DNA from: Triplophysa rosa
Taxonomy: Eukaryota > Chordata > Actinopteri > Cypriniformes > Nemacheilidae
Assembly (NCBI RefSeq): GCF_024868665.1
Contig: NC_079895.1
Span: 6,083,069 to 6,147,068 of the forward strand
DNA length: 64,000 bases
Direction of reading: 5' to 3'
Shown: one piece after another, positions 22,132 to 34,544 of the stretch
Layout: each line of letters starts with the position of its first letter
Numbering within the stretch: the stretch's first letter is position 1
Notes under the pieces: model-generated
What the model was told of the DNA's origin: nothing
What the model saw: the letters and a program-made list of their open reading frames with translations, nothing else
Database searches by the model: none
Translations under genes and position numbers: made by a program

Positions 22132-24689
22132 TTAGTTTGATCAAATTTATATCTTTGATCTCATTGATCAAATGAGATACAGCTGCATGATTATTTCCGG
22201 TAAAAGACGAGGAGGAGGGCATGGGGTACGGAGCTACAGCACGAGCACACAATACATCGTCGCATTATCCCTTCGTGTTGTTTACATTATGCACGTATAC
22301 GTGCCGATTGCCAACAAACGCTCCTGTCAGCCGAGTGAAGCAGCATTGATGGGCTCAAGCGTGGCCGTGCTCTTTCGCTCGGTGGATGACGCGTGGGCGT
22401 GCTTTTCTGGGAGAATAGCCAATAAAAAGAATAGTGATCCAGACTTATAAAAAACTTTCCGAAACAAGTTGGAGTGCTGGGGGAGTGTATGGAGCACAGA
22501 AATACTATGTCATACGTCCAACTCCAACAAGTTGACCATGTTAGGCATGAGAAGCCAGCACGTTTAACAGTGTAAAGAAGTCAGAATGCATGAAATAGCA
22601 TGTTACCCCATCTTTAATTGTGCAGTATTTGTTGTTAGTGAATAAAATGAATACCTTTGTGTTGAAAATGTGCACTAAAGTGCCATGACTGTTGAGTGAA
22701 TTCACCTTTCCAAAGGGAAACATTGTCTCCCGGACACTTCCCCTTATAAACCCTGTGAAGCTCTCTTGTGCACAACCCTCTGCGTTTTATAACCGATAGC
22801 ATCCCTCTCCCACAGCAGTGAGGTAATAACCATAAACCACTGAGGCAATTTATCTCTAGATTATCATGAAACTATATGGGTTTCTGTCGCAAACAGTCAG
22901 AGGAAAAGAGAGGGAGTGATAGAGAGACATTATCCATAATGAAGCAGTTTATGAATGAAAACAGCACGGCATCCTACAGATATTTCCCTCTCTGAATGAA
23001 AATTTGAAATGACGATGAATGCCATTGATGCCTGCAGAGATGCAGGTAGTGCAGGTTTTTTTCCAGGTATTTTTCCCAGCTTTTGCACTTGAATCACAGT
23101 GTGTAGCATACAACATGTAGACTAGAGCAAAGAGCTGAGGAAATCGCATGGCCTACCTCTCCATCACGTACTTTAATCTCTTTGCAGCAGATGAGAGCTC
23201 ATTGACATTGACTATAGGTGAAACTGCAAGCTGCACTGTGGAGCTTTTGGTATGTTTTTTGGATGAACATCATCTACACTCTTGCAGATTTTGACTTCTT
23301 CAGTTCTATTCAAGGTTTGTAAAGAGAACAATGTTTAATTGATTTCTGAACACTGTCGAATTTAAGTGGGTCTCTTATGGTGAGTATTTTGGTATGTGTG
23401 AGTGGGACTACAGATCCCTTCTGGTTATGTGTGCTTCTAAAAGATGCATATCAAAGAACTGGTCATTTTTTCTCAACTTTTTCTCTTCTACTCATCCAGC
23501 CAGGCAAAAAAAAATAACAAGAAACAACATCACGTCTTATCCGCTCACATGCGCGCGCGGATGCTATGCTTCAGGCGTAGTCACTCTCGCTAGCACCGTA
23601 TCCAGATCAGGCCCTGTCGCATTTGCCAGCAAATCGAAAGCCTGCAATTATCATGTCAGTTTTTGGCTGGAACACAACGGTTGATGGTTTTAAAGATGCA
23701 GTGCTGAATAACCGTTTTTCATTTCATAAAAAAAGGGCAATTACAATATTCCAGAATTGGCGAATATTGTGACGGCTCTCTGAATAATAAAAAAAAAAAA
23801 CAAAGAAGGAAAAGGAACACAAATCCAAGCTGTGGTGTCATCCCATGTGGGGTCTTGTTGAAAGGTGTTTCAGAGCATGTATGACTAAGGACCATGTCGA
23901 AGTCATTCGTTTTAGATTATGTTGTAATTATACTAAAGGCCTTTAAAGGACTGAAGCACAGACTCAACCGTGATCGTTCTATTAAAAGAACATTTAATCA
24001 TAGATCTCAAGGGAGGCTAATTCGGCACTTGGTCGTTGCCAGGAAATTTAGGAGAACTTCATTCTGTTAGTAGTGGCATGATGGGCACACACTTGGAGTG
24101 TTCTTGAGAAATGATCAAATTCCCCCCAAGACCCTCTTAGTTTATCCGGCTGAGCTTTAAAGATTGTGCGAGAGGTCACGCAGTGACAAACGTGATACAG
24201 TACAGTGTGGTAGTTCAACAGCCGGTACCGCCAAACTATATTTAGAGCAAGCAGGCCTCATACAACAACTGCCGCGCAACATAAGCTTGACCAGCCCACG
24301 ACATCTGGACACAAATCCTATTTTTTAAATCGTATTCTCGTTTCTGTTTGCCTTCACGCTAGCTGTACTGAGATGAATGGCATTGCGGATGTATGCAGTG
24401 ATGTTTCTGCAGGATACTCGTGAGTTATTCCATCTGTCTGAGAGAAGCACACGCTTTATGAATGAGATTCAGCGCTGTTCTGTTTTGATGGCAGTCTGCA
24501 AAGCACTGGCTGAGACCAAAGATTCTCCAGCTCCTGTGCCAGTTTGCTCAGCGGGCATATCCAACAACGAGAATGTGTGAACCAGAACGTGGTTATGATC
24601 TAAACCAAAAAGAAAAAAGATGAGGTGCAAATAGTCCTGCAGCTAGTTTTTTTTTTAACCAGGACTGTCAGAGTATCAGACTTTAATGG
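22132..24689. other. Unique sequence
   Basis: No gene assigned. The segment 22180-22450 is CpG-rich with a 92-codon frame of no recognisable type. Around 23500-23650 there is another CpG-richer patch with ATGCGCGCGCGG. The rest is ordinary AT-rich sequence. Confidence 0.3.
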
Positions 24690-24905
24690 AATATAATAAT
24701 TTATTCACTCTCGTATGGTTTAAAACCTTTGTATGAGCCTTTCTTCTGTGGAACTCAAAAGAAGATATTTTAAGAAATGTCTCCGTAGTTTTGTGTCCAT
24801 ACAATAGAAGTCAAAGGGGGCCAATGTTGTTTGGTCATCAACTTCATAACATATTCTTTTGTGTTCTGCAGAAGAAAGTCATACAGGTTTGGAATGACAT
24901 GATAG
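24690..24905. mobile_element. Degraded TTAAAGGGATAGTTCACC family MITE (copy 6)
   Basis: The outer termini are lost, but TTTATTCACTCTCGTATGG, CTCAAAAGAAGATATTTT and AGAAGAAAGTCATACAGG occur in the family's order and spacing. Confidence 0.75.
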
Positions 24906-26721
24906 TAGTGGTGATTTTCTTTTTCTCTTCACTGTAACAACACAATTATTGTGCCGAAAATAATTTACAATCCTGGTATTATCACAATAGCTATAGATCA
25001 ATATCTATAGTTGTTTTTAGTAATGTCAAAATTCAAATGATTCTTTCATTTCGTTACATTTTTTTTGGCCAATAAATCACACTTAAAATACAGTATTTGT
25101 AGGAGCATGATGAAAACAGACGAAAAGCCACGCCCACTATTTTTCTCATTCAAAATTCCATTTCACTCGGAAATGCATCAAAATATTTCTGCCTTGCTCC
25201 GCTTATTTGTTTACAATAATATTATATGCGTTGTATATAACATCACTGTAATGTCAATACTGATATCTTTCAACACCCCTATTACAAAACGTTTCCATTT
25301 ATTTTTACTCTCCTCGCCTTTACTGTCCCTTTCTTTTTGCACACCTTTCATTTCTTCACGTTTCCGTTTCTTTTCATAGTGTGCACGTATGTCTGTTTGC
25401 ATCTGTTGTCTTGTTTGTGTGTATACACACGTTCCATGCTTGTAAGAGGCTGTTGCTATGTCAGCACATATTAAGGTGAAGCTGGTTTCTGCACAGGCGC
25501 CAGTGACACTATGACGGCAGGCTGATGGGAGGCTGACTTGAGGAGGTGACGGCTGGATGTATTGCTTTTTGTAACCTGACAGCCAAGCGGCAGACATTCG
25601 GCATCACTCGGGCTGTCTGCCTCCAGCTCAGAGCAAACGGTAAAGCTCACCAGAGGAGGGGAGAGAAAGAACCGTTCCCCTACCACAGTATCACAGAGCG
25701 GGAAACCATTCAGCATGCAGACAGTCAAACCATCCAGATGCCTGCTGCCAATCCCATGACAAACCTCAGGTGTGTAAACAGCTGCCTGTCAGGACATACC
25801 TCAGTCCTAAAGGTTGCACTGTCACCTGAAAAACATTGCTCTGGATTATCTCTCCGCGTGTGGAAACGTATGTGCCATGCGTTCACATTTGCGCTTGAAA
25901 ACTCACAGAATGCCCTTGAGATTTGTGCCGTGACGCATCTGAAGCGGAGCAGATGAGAGACAGATGGTGTCGTTGGGTTCTCCCCGACTCGGAGCCAGAA
26001 TCGAGTCTGCATCATTTGGGTCCTTACAACCAGCCACCCCGGCCTGTGACTCAGGGGTGAGGGTGGAGCCCAGCGCACACGGAGAGGAATTCAACGGCAC
26101 TAAACACACGTTTAAAAGTTCTGCCAAGCATTTGGCAGGAATGCGTGCCGTGTTGGTGCGCTTGTGATGCTGGCAACACTGCGTCGGATGTAAAGCTATT
26201 TTTGGAATGGCCTTCAAAAATCTGGCCCTTGCGCCGTGTGCCACCTGCTAGTTTCAGTCAGCGTAGGGCCCGTATCGGAACGCGCACACACATACGGCGA
26301 CGCGCACACTCGCGTAGTCGGCTTTCAGAGGGATATTTACGGTGTTTTTTCTCCTCACCTTCAGAGCTGTCTCAGTTCGTTTGTTTTACTTCGTAGTCTC
26401 AGCCAAAGACATTTGTCAGGATCGCTGCTGACAGAAATCCCTCAGCGTGTGGGTTTGCTGTCGAGACTAAGCCCCGCCGTCCTCTCGTTCATTGTTCAGT
26501 TGCTGCTACGGATTGTTTAGACGTTCCTGAACATGTTTTTATGTGGCGTTCTGGAGCTGCGCTGGGTGGTGCAATTGTTCATCGTGCTCCTTGAGAACTT
26601 TGTTCAACAGGCTGTTTAAACAGATTGTATAGTTTATCTAGTTAGTACTCCTACAAAGATTTGACATTGGCACATTGTGCAGGAATAAACGTTGTATTCT
26701 GTTTATATGAAAGAAAGATCT
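24906..26721. other. Unique sequence with GC-richer block at 25470-26530
   Basis: No gene is assigned despite several overlapping 80-136 codon frames on both strands between 25200 and 26520. None shares exon-like boundaries or a domain. The CpG content and absence of repeats over about 1 kb make this a candidate conserved noncoding region or an undetected exon cluster. Confidence 0.3.
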
Positions 26722-26722
26722 G

Positions 26723-26818
<96 letters not shown>

Positions 26819-26820
26819 TT
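26722..26820 (+). repeat. (TTTC)n microsatellite, about 25 units
   Basis: Uninterrupted tetranucleotide tract of about 99 bp. It gives the artificial Lys/Glu/Arg or Phe/Leu/Ser repeats in translated frames. The polypurine/polypyrimidine bias could support triplex DNA. Confidence 0.97.
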
Positions 26821-26849
26821 TGTCTGTCTGTTATATTTTATCATAGTTC

Positions 26850-27710
26850 TTTGTCTGTCTGTCTGTCTGTCTGTCTATCATCTTTCTATTAGATATTGTC
26901 TTTATAATGTCCTGTCTGTCTGTCTGTCTGTCTTATCAATCATTCTATCAATATTGTCTTTATATGTTCTGTTCTGTTGTTGTATGTCGTCTGTCTTCTG
27001 TCTGTCTAATCAACTTTTCTATCATATTTTATTTATATGTCTGTCTGTTGTCTGTCTATCAATCTTTCTATCAATATTTCTTCTATATGTCTGCTGTCTG
27101 TCTGTCTGTCTATCAATTTTCTATCAATATTTTCTTTATATGTCTGTCTGCTTCGTTATCAATCTTTCTATCAATATTTCTTTATCTGTCTGTCTTGTTG
27201 TCTGTCTGTCTTCAATCATTTCTATCAATATTTCTTTATATGTTGGTCTGTTCTTATGTCGTCATCGTCTGTTGTGGCCTATCAGTCTTGTCTAATCAAT
27301 GGATTTTTTGTGAATATGTCTGTCTGTTGTCTGTATCAATTCTTTTCTATAATATTTTTTATATTCTGTTCTATAATCTTTCTTACAATATTTATTATAT
27401 CTGTTCATGTCATCTTATCTGTCGCTTTGTCTATATCTTTTGTCATTTTCTATATGTCTGTCTGTCTGTCTGTCTGTCTATCAATCTTTCTATCAATATT
27501 TCTTTATATGTCTGTCTGTCTGTCTGTCTGTCTATCAATCTTTCTATCAATATTTCTTTATATGTCTGTCTGTCTGTCTGTCTGTCTATCAATCTTTCTA
27601 TCAATATTTCTTTATGTGTCTGTCTGTCTGTCTGTCTGTCTGTCAATCTTTCTATCAATATTTCTTTATATGTCTGTCTGTCTATCTATCTATCATCTAT
27701 CTATCTGTAT
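26850..27710 (+). repeat. 54-bp minisatellite of (CTGT)n plus CTATCAATATTTCTTTATATG units
   Basis: The unit is a CTGT run followed by TATCAATC, TTTC and TATCAATATTTCTTTATATG. From 27479 the period is exactly 54 bp (unit starts 27479, 27533, 27587, 27641). Before 27450 the same units are present but scrambled by many single-base gains and losses. The array ends in a short (ATCT)n. Frames up to 340 codons here (26907-27929) are repeat artefacts. Confidence 0.95.
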
Positions 27711-29440
27711 TACTTTATACTCTTGAGTGATACTGGGGGTATCTGGTGGCCCTTTACCCACAACCTCTCCTCTCCAGCATGCAAACCGAACAAACACACA
27801 CACACGTCTGGCATGCACTTATCTCCCATGACTTGGAAACTCAATGCTTCATACGGCCATATCACCCACCTGTCTGCGGTTCTCCCGGCCAGCACCTCCT
27901 CAGGAGAAGAGCAGAGCGCTTGCATTTAAAGTCAGCAGTACAGCATCTCTCCACATACACTCACTGCTCTTTGTTGTGGGCAAATGCTGTTTTTGTAAGT
28001 CAATATTGTGAGTTTGAGGTCTGAACGTCCAAGTCCTGACAGATCATTTCTCTGATTTCTATCCACTGTGTTGTGTCTCTGTCAGCACACACGATCATGG
28101 ATCAATTTAGAAAATTAACCAGAATGTGAAAGCTATATTTTTGGTCTTGCTCAATAATCTGCTTGCTGGGTTAATGGCTTTCTTTTTTTTACTGATTTAT
28201 ATTTTTATCATGCTTTGATTCCTGCACAGTCTTCCGTGTAAAATCCTCTAATCGTTCATGTGAGGCTTGGATTTTGTCATCTTCTGGTTAAAATTGCATC
28301 ATCTATTTATAAGCATTTCCAAATAACCCGCTGCGCTGCACGAATGGCCCATCTCCGTTTGTCAATAAACTGGGATCCAAGGTTAACCGAAGAAATCGTT
28401 TCCTTTTTTATTTACGTCCTGTCTTCTCAGGAATCAGTGTTAATGAATGAAATAACCGTACTATTACTTTTTTCCGCTCAAGGTTCTTGTGTTCGTATTT
28501 CTATCAAAATCTCTTTTGCGCTGTGCCTCTTGTGAAAAATGAGAGAACCAGAGGGTACATCATATGTGTCAGTACATCAATGTGTCAGATATTTTTATAG
28601 TTCGACGTAAAGCACATTTCTTACGACCGAGAGGCAGACACCTGTATTGCTGTTCTTTTATTTGTTCCATGTTAAATGTCAACCATTATTAAGTGTCGAA
28701 GGAGTTGAGAAGGCTGTAGCAGATTTTTTTTACCGTGAGGTGTATCTTTACGATCTCTGTCTCTGACATGCTCTGCTTTTTCTTACATGAATGATGCTTC
28801 ACTCCAGCACAAAGCCGGTGGTCTTTAGTGGAGGGCCCTTTTTGAACGGCTGCCTTTCTGTTAAAATATCAGTGGCGATGAATGAGTCTTTTTTGTTTGA
28901 GAGTTTTAATAGTTGTGAATATCGATTTAATTAATAGAGTAAAGAATGATTACTAGGGTCAATTTCAGACTTTTTTTATCATGCAGTCTTCACGTCTAGT
29001 TGCTTGATGTTAAAATGTGAAGTATTACACAATATAAAAATACAAAACTATTATAAACTTAAATTCCATTTAATTTTTTCCTCACTTATAGTTTGAAGGT
29101 CTTTTAAAGCTTCAAAGAGTCTGTCATGGACTGTACTTTGGGGCGGCGCTGACAAAAGCTCATTCTCTTTAAATGGTTAACACGGTCCTTCAGTAAGAGC
29201 ACAAGGGTGTTCATTATAAAAGGTTTTCTGTTCTTTTTGCTGGGGTTATTCTAGCAGCAAAGAATGATGGGATGTTACCCTGGAAGGACGACCGTTTCAT
29301 GGTAGAGAGAATATAATAGGGTTGGGTAGAATGGTCGATGAGTGAGTTTATTTAGATTTATATTTTTAGCAGTGCTTAAAGGAGAGTGAATTAGGTTAGG
29401 TTAGGTTATAGAGTTCATGTTTTATAGATTTATGAAATAT
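27711..29440. other. Unique sequence
   Basis: No gene or repeat recognised. A short (TTAGG)n-like patch lies at about 29390-29407; it is too short to be an interstitial telomere. Confidence 0.3.
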
Positions 29441-29745
29441 ATAGCTGCGAAAAAATTAAGAGACCACTTCAGAGACAGATTTTCTGACTTAAACATTTAC
29501 TATTTATAGGTGTGTGTTTAGGGAAAATTATCATTTACGTTTCATTCTGTGAACTACTAACAATATTTCTCCCAAATTTCAAGTACAAATTTTTTCTATT
29601 TGCATTTATTTGCAGAAAATGAAAACGGGAGAAAGAAGTCAAAATAACAGAAAAGATGCTCTGTATTTTTTCAGACCTCAAATACTCCAAAAATAAAAAG
29701 TTCTTTTTTTTGGAATGGCCTCTTAAATTTTTCCGCGGTTGTATA
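29441..29745. mobile_element. Tc1/mariner-type MITE with AATTAAGAGACCA termini
   Basis: The left end ATAGCTGCGAAAAAATTAAG plus AGACCACTTC is mirrored at the right by TGGCCTCTTAAATTTTTCC and GCGGTTGTAT. TA dinucleotides sit at both edges, as expected for Tc1/mariner. The interior has no transposase; the frames across it are short. Confidence 0.75.
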
Positions 29746-29847
29746 TTTTTAGCATTCTGTGATAGATTCTTGCATTTAGTTTGGGCTACATTGAACAGTA
29801 GCCTAAATGTTGCAGACATGCAGACATTTTGGTGGTTTCCGACACAA

Positions 29848-30068
29848 TCTTACAGCAATTTGTATCAATTTGACAAGGTTGCTAATTCATATGAATTCGT
29901 ACGATCTCATTCGTACTTTTTTGTAGGATTTGCTATTGCACCAGTGACGTTAGGGTTAGGAGAGGGGCTTCAGTATGCCGTTTTTATGCATAATCGAATG
30001 CTTTTTGTACGTATCATGCGAATTGATGCCAATAAGCCACCTTGTTAGGAATTCCCATGAGATCAGGC
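29848..30068. mobile_element. TGGCTAATTCRTATGAATT-type inverted-repeat MITE
   Basis: TTGCTAATTCATATGAATTC followed by GTACGATCTCATTCGTAC at the left and GCCACCTTG...CATGAGATCAGGCT at the right, with CAGTGACGTTAGGGTTAGG in the middle, match a common fish MITE. A second copy forms part of the nest at 51940-52747. Confidence 0.7.
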
Positions 30069-30114
30069 TTTATTTTAACAACCCTCGGTTTCTTGTGTTA
30101 TGTATTATTATGTA

Positions 30115-30317
30115 TAGGGCTGTCAAACGATTCATCGCGATCAGTTGCATGCAAAATAAAAGTTTGTGTTTGCATAATATATATCTGTGCACTATGCATA
30201 TTAATTTTGTATTTATAAACACATGCACATGCATGCATATATTTAAGAAAAATAGTATATATAATATATATTATAATAATTTTTATTCTGCATGTGATTA
30301 AGCCCTTGACAGTCCTA
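30115..30317. mobile_element. hAT-type MITE, TAGGGCTGTCAAACG family (internally shortened)
   Basis: It starts TAGGGCTGTCAAACGATTCA and ends TTGACAGTCCTA. The interior matches the copy at 7261-7603 but lacks about 140 bp of it. No matching 8-bp flank is visible. Confidence 0.85.
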
Positions 30318-31019
30318 TTTAATTTTTCTTTTAATTAATTAATTTTTTTTGTAAAAAGTTTATCATCACATATGAATGCCCTCTAGAAAATGCATGTGTG
30401 ATAGATGACCACCATAATTTATAATCCACTTTCTTAAATCAACTAGTCATTTAGGCAACCTACTAATAACTTGATCATGAAAACACATGTACTGTAGCAT
30501 CACACATGCCTACTTTATAGGCGACAAATGCTACACAAATGTGCCTCAGTCCAGATCAAGGTGAAGTTGGCTCTGAGTCTGCAGACAGGGGGCATGTTTG
30601 CATGTTCTCATCCCATGTAATAGGCTTCACCAGCTGTTAAGAAGGGACAGTTGTGTTTGTATCGCCTCAGTCCCCCATCAGGCCCATCATCAGGCTATGG
30701 GAATGTGCAGCTGGGGAATTCTTCCCCACCTGTCTCTCCACGGGCAGCCCTGCCAAACGCGGTCACTGCTAAATATAGCCTGCGTTTTGGAGGCTGAGGG
30801 GAAGGGCGCGTGAGGGAGGTCTGAAGTGCCAGACCTGGTTGGGGGCGGGTATAAATAAACAGAGGATTGGGTGGCAGGAGTGGGCGCCGTAGCTGCGAAT
30901 CAACAGCCTTCTCACTGTGCCAAGTCTACGATGCTGATCGCTGCCGATGGGGCGTGCCAGCTGATCCTGGCCCCTTAATCTGACAAATGATGTCGCATAC
31001 ATGCAGTGTTGCAGTGTTA
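30318..31019. other. Unique sequence with promoter-like block
   Basis: GC-richer from 30590 to 31000. It contains the GC-box/TATA pair listed next and no recognised exon. Confidence 0.3.
30840..30857 (+). promoter_or_regulatory. GC box plus TATA box, candidate core promoter
   Basis: GGGGGCGGG runs directly into TATAAATA (30850-30857), and the next 30-60 bp stay GC-rich. GC box plus TATA in a repeat-free block resembles a core promoter. In normal Pol II promoters the Sp1-type site lies tens of bases further upstream, so the tight packing may be coincidence. No start codon or donor site downstream is convincing. Confidence 0.25.
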
Positions 31020-31148
31020 CTGTCGCTCAGCTGGTAGAGTGTGGTGCCAGCTACGTCAAGGTCTTGGGTTTGATGCCTTGGGAAGGCACGAACTAAAAAT
31101 GTATAGCATGAATGCACTGTAAAATGCATAATGGCAAATGTGTAAAAG
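31020..31148 (+). mobile_element. tRNA-derived SINE
   Basis: The A box is at about 31026-31038 (CTCAGCTGGTAGA) and the B box at 31067-31077 (GGTTTGATGCC), followed by the GAATGCACTGTAAAATGC tail module of cyprinid tRNA-SINEs. The B box carries substitutions, so it is not a tRNA gene and is probably transcriptionally dead. Confidence 0.8.
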
Positions 31149-32179
31149 GAAAGAACTTGCTTGTATTTGTGAATAACATTGCTTCAGTAACTCACATCAA
31201 AAAATCTTATTTAATATTTATAAATATAATATAATATAATATAATTAATATTATATAACATATAGGTTTATTTTATTTAATCGGTCAAAAAAAGCCCAAC
31301 CAAGAAATTTTTGTGTGTGTATTATGATTATAAGTCTTAAAATAAGCATACATATGGCTACTTCTTTAAACTGTAAATAAAGAATGGTTAATTTAATTAT
31401 TGAAGAACTGTCCAGAATCATCATATGGAATCGTAAAATGTTATATACTATGTCATTTTATAGATCTACATGTGTGAACATGTAAGCTTTGTGGCGCTCT
31501 TTCATTCACTCAGCAGAGGCTTTGACTGTCAAGAATTCAATCACAGCGCAGTCACGCTAGCAAGTGGTCCGGCCTGTCCCCTCTCAAAAACACTCGAAGG
31601 AATAACAGGCCCAAATAAGAGAAGCAACGGCCTACTTTATCAGCACAGCCCTTAAAAGCCCGACGTAGCCTCTTTATTTTTAGGATGCACCCTGTGAGGA
31701 AACTCGAATGCAAACACAGACACGTCAAAGCTCCCTCTCCCTTATTCGCCCATTCTTTCTTCTTTTTGATTATAAGGTCTTACATTGTTTTATCTTGTTT
31801 TTGTGTAAGAATCAGCCACGTCAGCCACTTTGAGGCTTCTGCTTTGTGCTCTGAATGGCCTCAGTGGTAGAACTCATTCTCTGTAAGGCCTGTTGGTATT
31901 TTATTCTCTTTTGTGACACAATCAAGATGGAAGACCTGAATCATCCATCTGCCTTCGGGGATGGCACACGCGTTAAGATGCTCTCTCAAGTTAGTTCAAA
32001 GAAACATTGCAGGGGCCTTAACAAACTGTAACGTGGGAATTTGGGAGGAGGGATATATACAGTATGCGGATAACTCAAATGTTATACATTAAATATGTCC
32101 GTCACTATCGGAGGACTTTTTGTATTGTATATTTGACTTTTGTATTGGTCAGAATGGTTGAATTGGATTTTACATAGAG
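31149..32179. other. Unique sequence with short AT-repeat
   Basis: An ATATA-type short repeat lies at about 31218-31260. Otherwise no feature; short frames only. Confidence 0.3.
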
Positions 32180-32449
32180 TTTTTCACTTCTTTGCTGAAG
32201 GCCTTAACATATTTACGAAATGTGCTCTGTAGAGCAGTTTGTCCATTTAGGGCTACTGTAGAAACAACATGGTGAATTCCATGTAAGTGGACACGCGGTG
32301 TATGTAGGTAGAAATAGCTCATTTTAAGGTAATAGAAACCTAACGCTACATTATGTAAGGTCTTTATACACATCTGAAGACATAGTTATGTATATTATAT
32401 TGCATTTCTGTCACAAGATCCTCCAAAAAATTACACACTGGACCTTTAA
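32180..32449 (-). mobile_element. Fish repeat ending TTACACACTGGACCTTTAA
   Basis: Read on the minus strand it starts AAAGGTCCAGTGTGTAATTT and continues through TATAACTATGTCTTCAG-like, GACCTTACATAATG and CATGGTGAATTCC-like modules of a widespread teleost dispersed repeat. The far end is truncated. I know it by sequence, not by certain family name. Confidence 0.65.
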
Positions 32450-34002
32450 ATACCATTACTTAAATAATGATCTTTGACTTGACTTTTTAAACTGTTGTGA
32501 CAGATATTTCTCCAATCGCCAAAAACAAGAAAATATAATATTTTTAATTGCAAACTTTAGTATCCCCATCTTGCTGTTATCTTCCATGAAACTCTAGAAT
32601 ACATAAGATCATTATAGAGTATTTTGCTGAGGAGAACATTCTTACAAAATATTCCCTTCATTTATGCCTTGTTTTGTTCGTTTTTCCACGAGAAACTGAG
32701 CCCAGCAAGTAAGATGGAGATCTGTGGTCACCGCACGCTTCGTCAAACAAGCTCCTGGTGGTAGATTTCTCAAGGTTGTGGTGGCTCCGTGTGGGCCGAT
32801 GCTATCAGTAACTGTGACACAACCGTGGAGTGGCAGCCCGGAGCTTCAGGTGAGAGGAAGATATTTAGATCAGACTCTTGCATTCAACCGTAAAGATCTC
32901 TACGAAATCCTTCCTGTCACTGTAGATGATTTATGTATTATGTAATGTCATCTCACCTGCATGTTTTGTTTACCATATTTCGTGTTGTTTTAGGTCAGCA
33001 CAGGCTGTTAGCAGTAGTTTTGTTGGATGTACGGTGGGTGTATAATACATTGGCGCATTCTTGTGGACTGCAGGTGTGTCTGTGTGCGCCTGAGGGGCTC
33101 TTGAATGTTTATCTTCACTTTGTGTGCTGCCATATGGATGTTTTAGCATTTCTGCTGTCACACTTCACTAGTCTTGAACAGTGACTCGGTGAATGGAGGA
33201 ATACGTTTTTAGCTCACGGAACTACACAACTCTCTCTCTCTCTCTCTTTCTCAACCTCTCCCCAAGCAGATCGAGATAAGGGCATAAACTGACGCTTTCC
33301 ATCACTTTATCTTGTTCCTCTGCTTATCGCTGTAATATTAAACCATCTCTTATTTCTAAACATCCGCCGCACGTGATGCGTCCGTTACGCTGCTGTCTAC
33401 GTGTTGTCTGAGAGAAATGCGTGACTTTGAGCTATGGGGGCGTGTGGGGCGCCTGCGTGTAATTTAATTGTATAAATAAATGCTCGCCGTGAGAATCTGA
33501 ATTAATCAAAGGAATTGATTAATGCTTGCTTTCCTGATGACATTTATTGGCTAAACGTAAGGTTACATTTTTCTTCAACTCTGATCTCTATTGGCAGGTT
33601 TTCCAGTGATGTATTTGAGACCCATGAACCTAGAGAAATTCTTATTAATGGATATTAGCAAAGTTCCTTTAGGTCACTTCACTCGTCTGCCATTCCTAGT
33701 CACACCGCTTTGCAGATATTTTCAGTGGAGTTAATAGGTAGACAAGTACACCTACTGGAATATTGAAATAATACATGTATTTTATTAGCTCAAACTGTGC
33801 TTAAAAATAGTTTTCTGGTTGATCCTGTTGTTCTATACAAAGAATACAAAAATGAATTCAAAGTTTACAGATTTCCAAGGCACAATGTCTTGTTTTCTAT
33901 GATATATAAACAAATGAAGAGTTTATTTGCAAAAACAGATAACTTAATCTTTATAACCTTTTTAAAAATCGTGTTAGTATGTTATTATGTTTTTATTGTG
34001 TT
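32450..34002. other. Unique sequence
   Basis: No gene assigned. The segment 32700-33500 is GC-richer, with a (TC)n run near 33230-33250 and frames of 73 and 83 codons of no known type. Confidence 0.3.
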
Positions 34003-34338
34003 TTATTACACGGCTCGTTGGAATGCTTGATTCTGATTGGCCAGTCGCGACATTTGCAGGTTCGTTATTCCCAGATAACAACCTCTCAAAAATAATTTTG
34101 ACAGGTTTTTTTTAAAAAATAAAAAAAAATAAAAAATTTAAAAAAAAAAATGACATTATATTTACAAATGATTAAACCAAATTGCCTGTTCGTGACGTTT
34201 AAACATCGTTTCTTACCTTAAAACCGAAAGTAAATGGCTTTTCCTAGGTCTGCGTACTGTAAAAATGAGCTAAAAAATATTTCAAATTTACATTTCATGT
34301 CCAGTTTTTTTCTCATGTGGCAAGTAGCCGTGTAATAA
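34003..34338. mobile_element. Inverted-repeat MITE with TTATTACACGGCT termini
   Basis: TTATTACACGGCTCGTTGG at the left is mirrored by AGCCGTGTAATAA at 34326-34338. The left subterminal part (GCTTGATTCTGATTGGCCAG) is typical of a cyprinid repeat. An A-rich tract near 34115-34150 lies inside. A fragment of the same family is at 10037. Confidence 0.8.
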
Positions 34339-34435
34339 GTACATAATACAAAATCACACGGTCGGGGCTTATTTCTGCAATAACAACCAATCACCAAGTT
34401 TCATGCACAGGATTGTGGGATATTAATGACATTGA

Positions 34436-34544
34436 AGTTCTGTATCTAGCTACCTGAGAAGGCGACATTTTTAAGCTTTTGGATGCATCCATTCTGCAGA
34501 TATGCTGTAGTCGGTCGCATAAGTTTAAGTGTGAGACCGAAACA
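34436..34544 (+). repeat. 109-bp direct repeat, copy 1
   Basis: It is identical to 36113-36221 except for one visible mismatch (CTACCTG against CTGCCTG). It starts AGTTCTGTATCTAGCT and ends GTGAGACCGAAACA. Flanks of the two copies are unrelated. I do not recognise the sequence as a named family. Confidence 0.95.

Noticed and set aside
25546..25956. 136-codon plus-strand frame overlapping minus frames
   Set aside because: Both strands are open and no boundary or domain is seen; a chance product of stop-poor sequence.
26638..26844. Lys/Glu/Arg-rich minus-strand frame
   Set aside because: Translation of the TTTC microsatellite on the opposite strand.
26850..27710. Possible CRISPR-like array with 54-bp periodicity
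   Set aside because: Repeats are contiguous with no unique spacers, low complexity, in a vertebrate-type context.
26907..27929. 340-codon open frame, the longest in the window
   Set aside because: It is translated minisatellite (Cys-Leu-Ser-Val repeats) and has no domain; the other frames are equally open because the period is a multiple of three.
29390..29407. Interstitial telomere repeat
   Set aside because: Only about three TTAGG units, and the vertebrate unit is TTAGGG.
31020..31148. tRNA gene
   Set aside because: The B box is mutated and the 3' part is a SINE tail rather than a T arm and acceptor stem.
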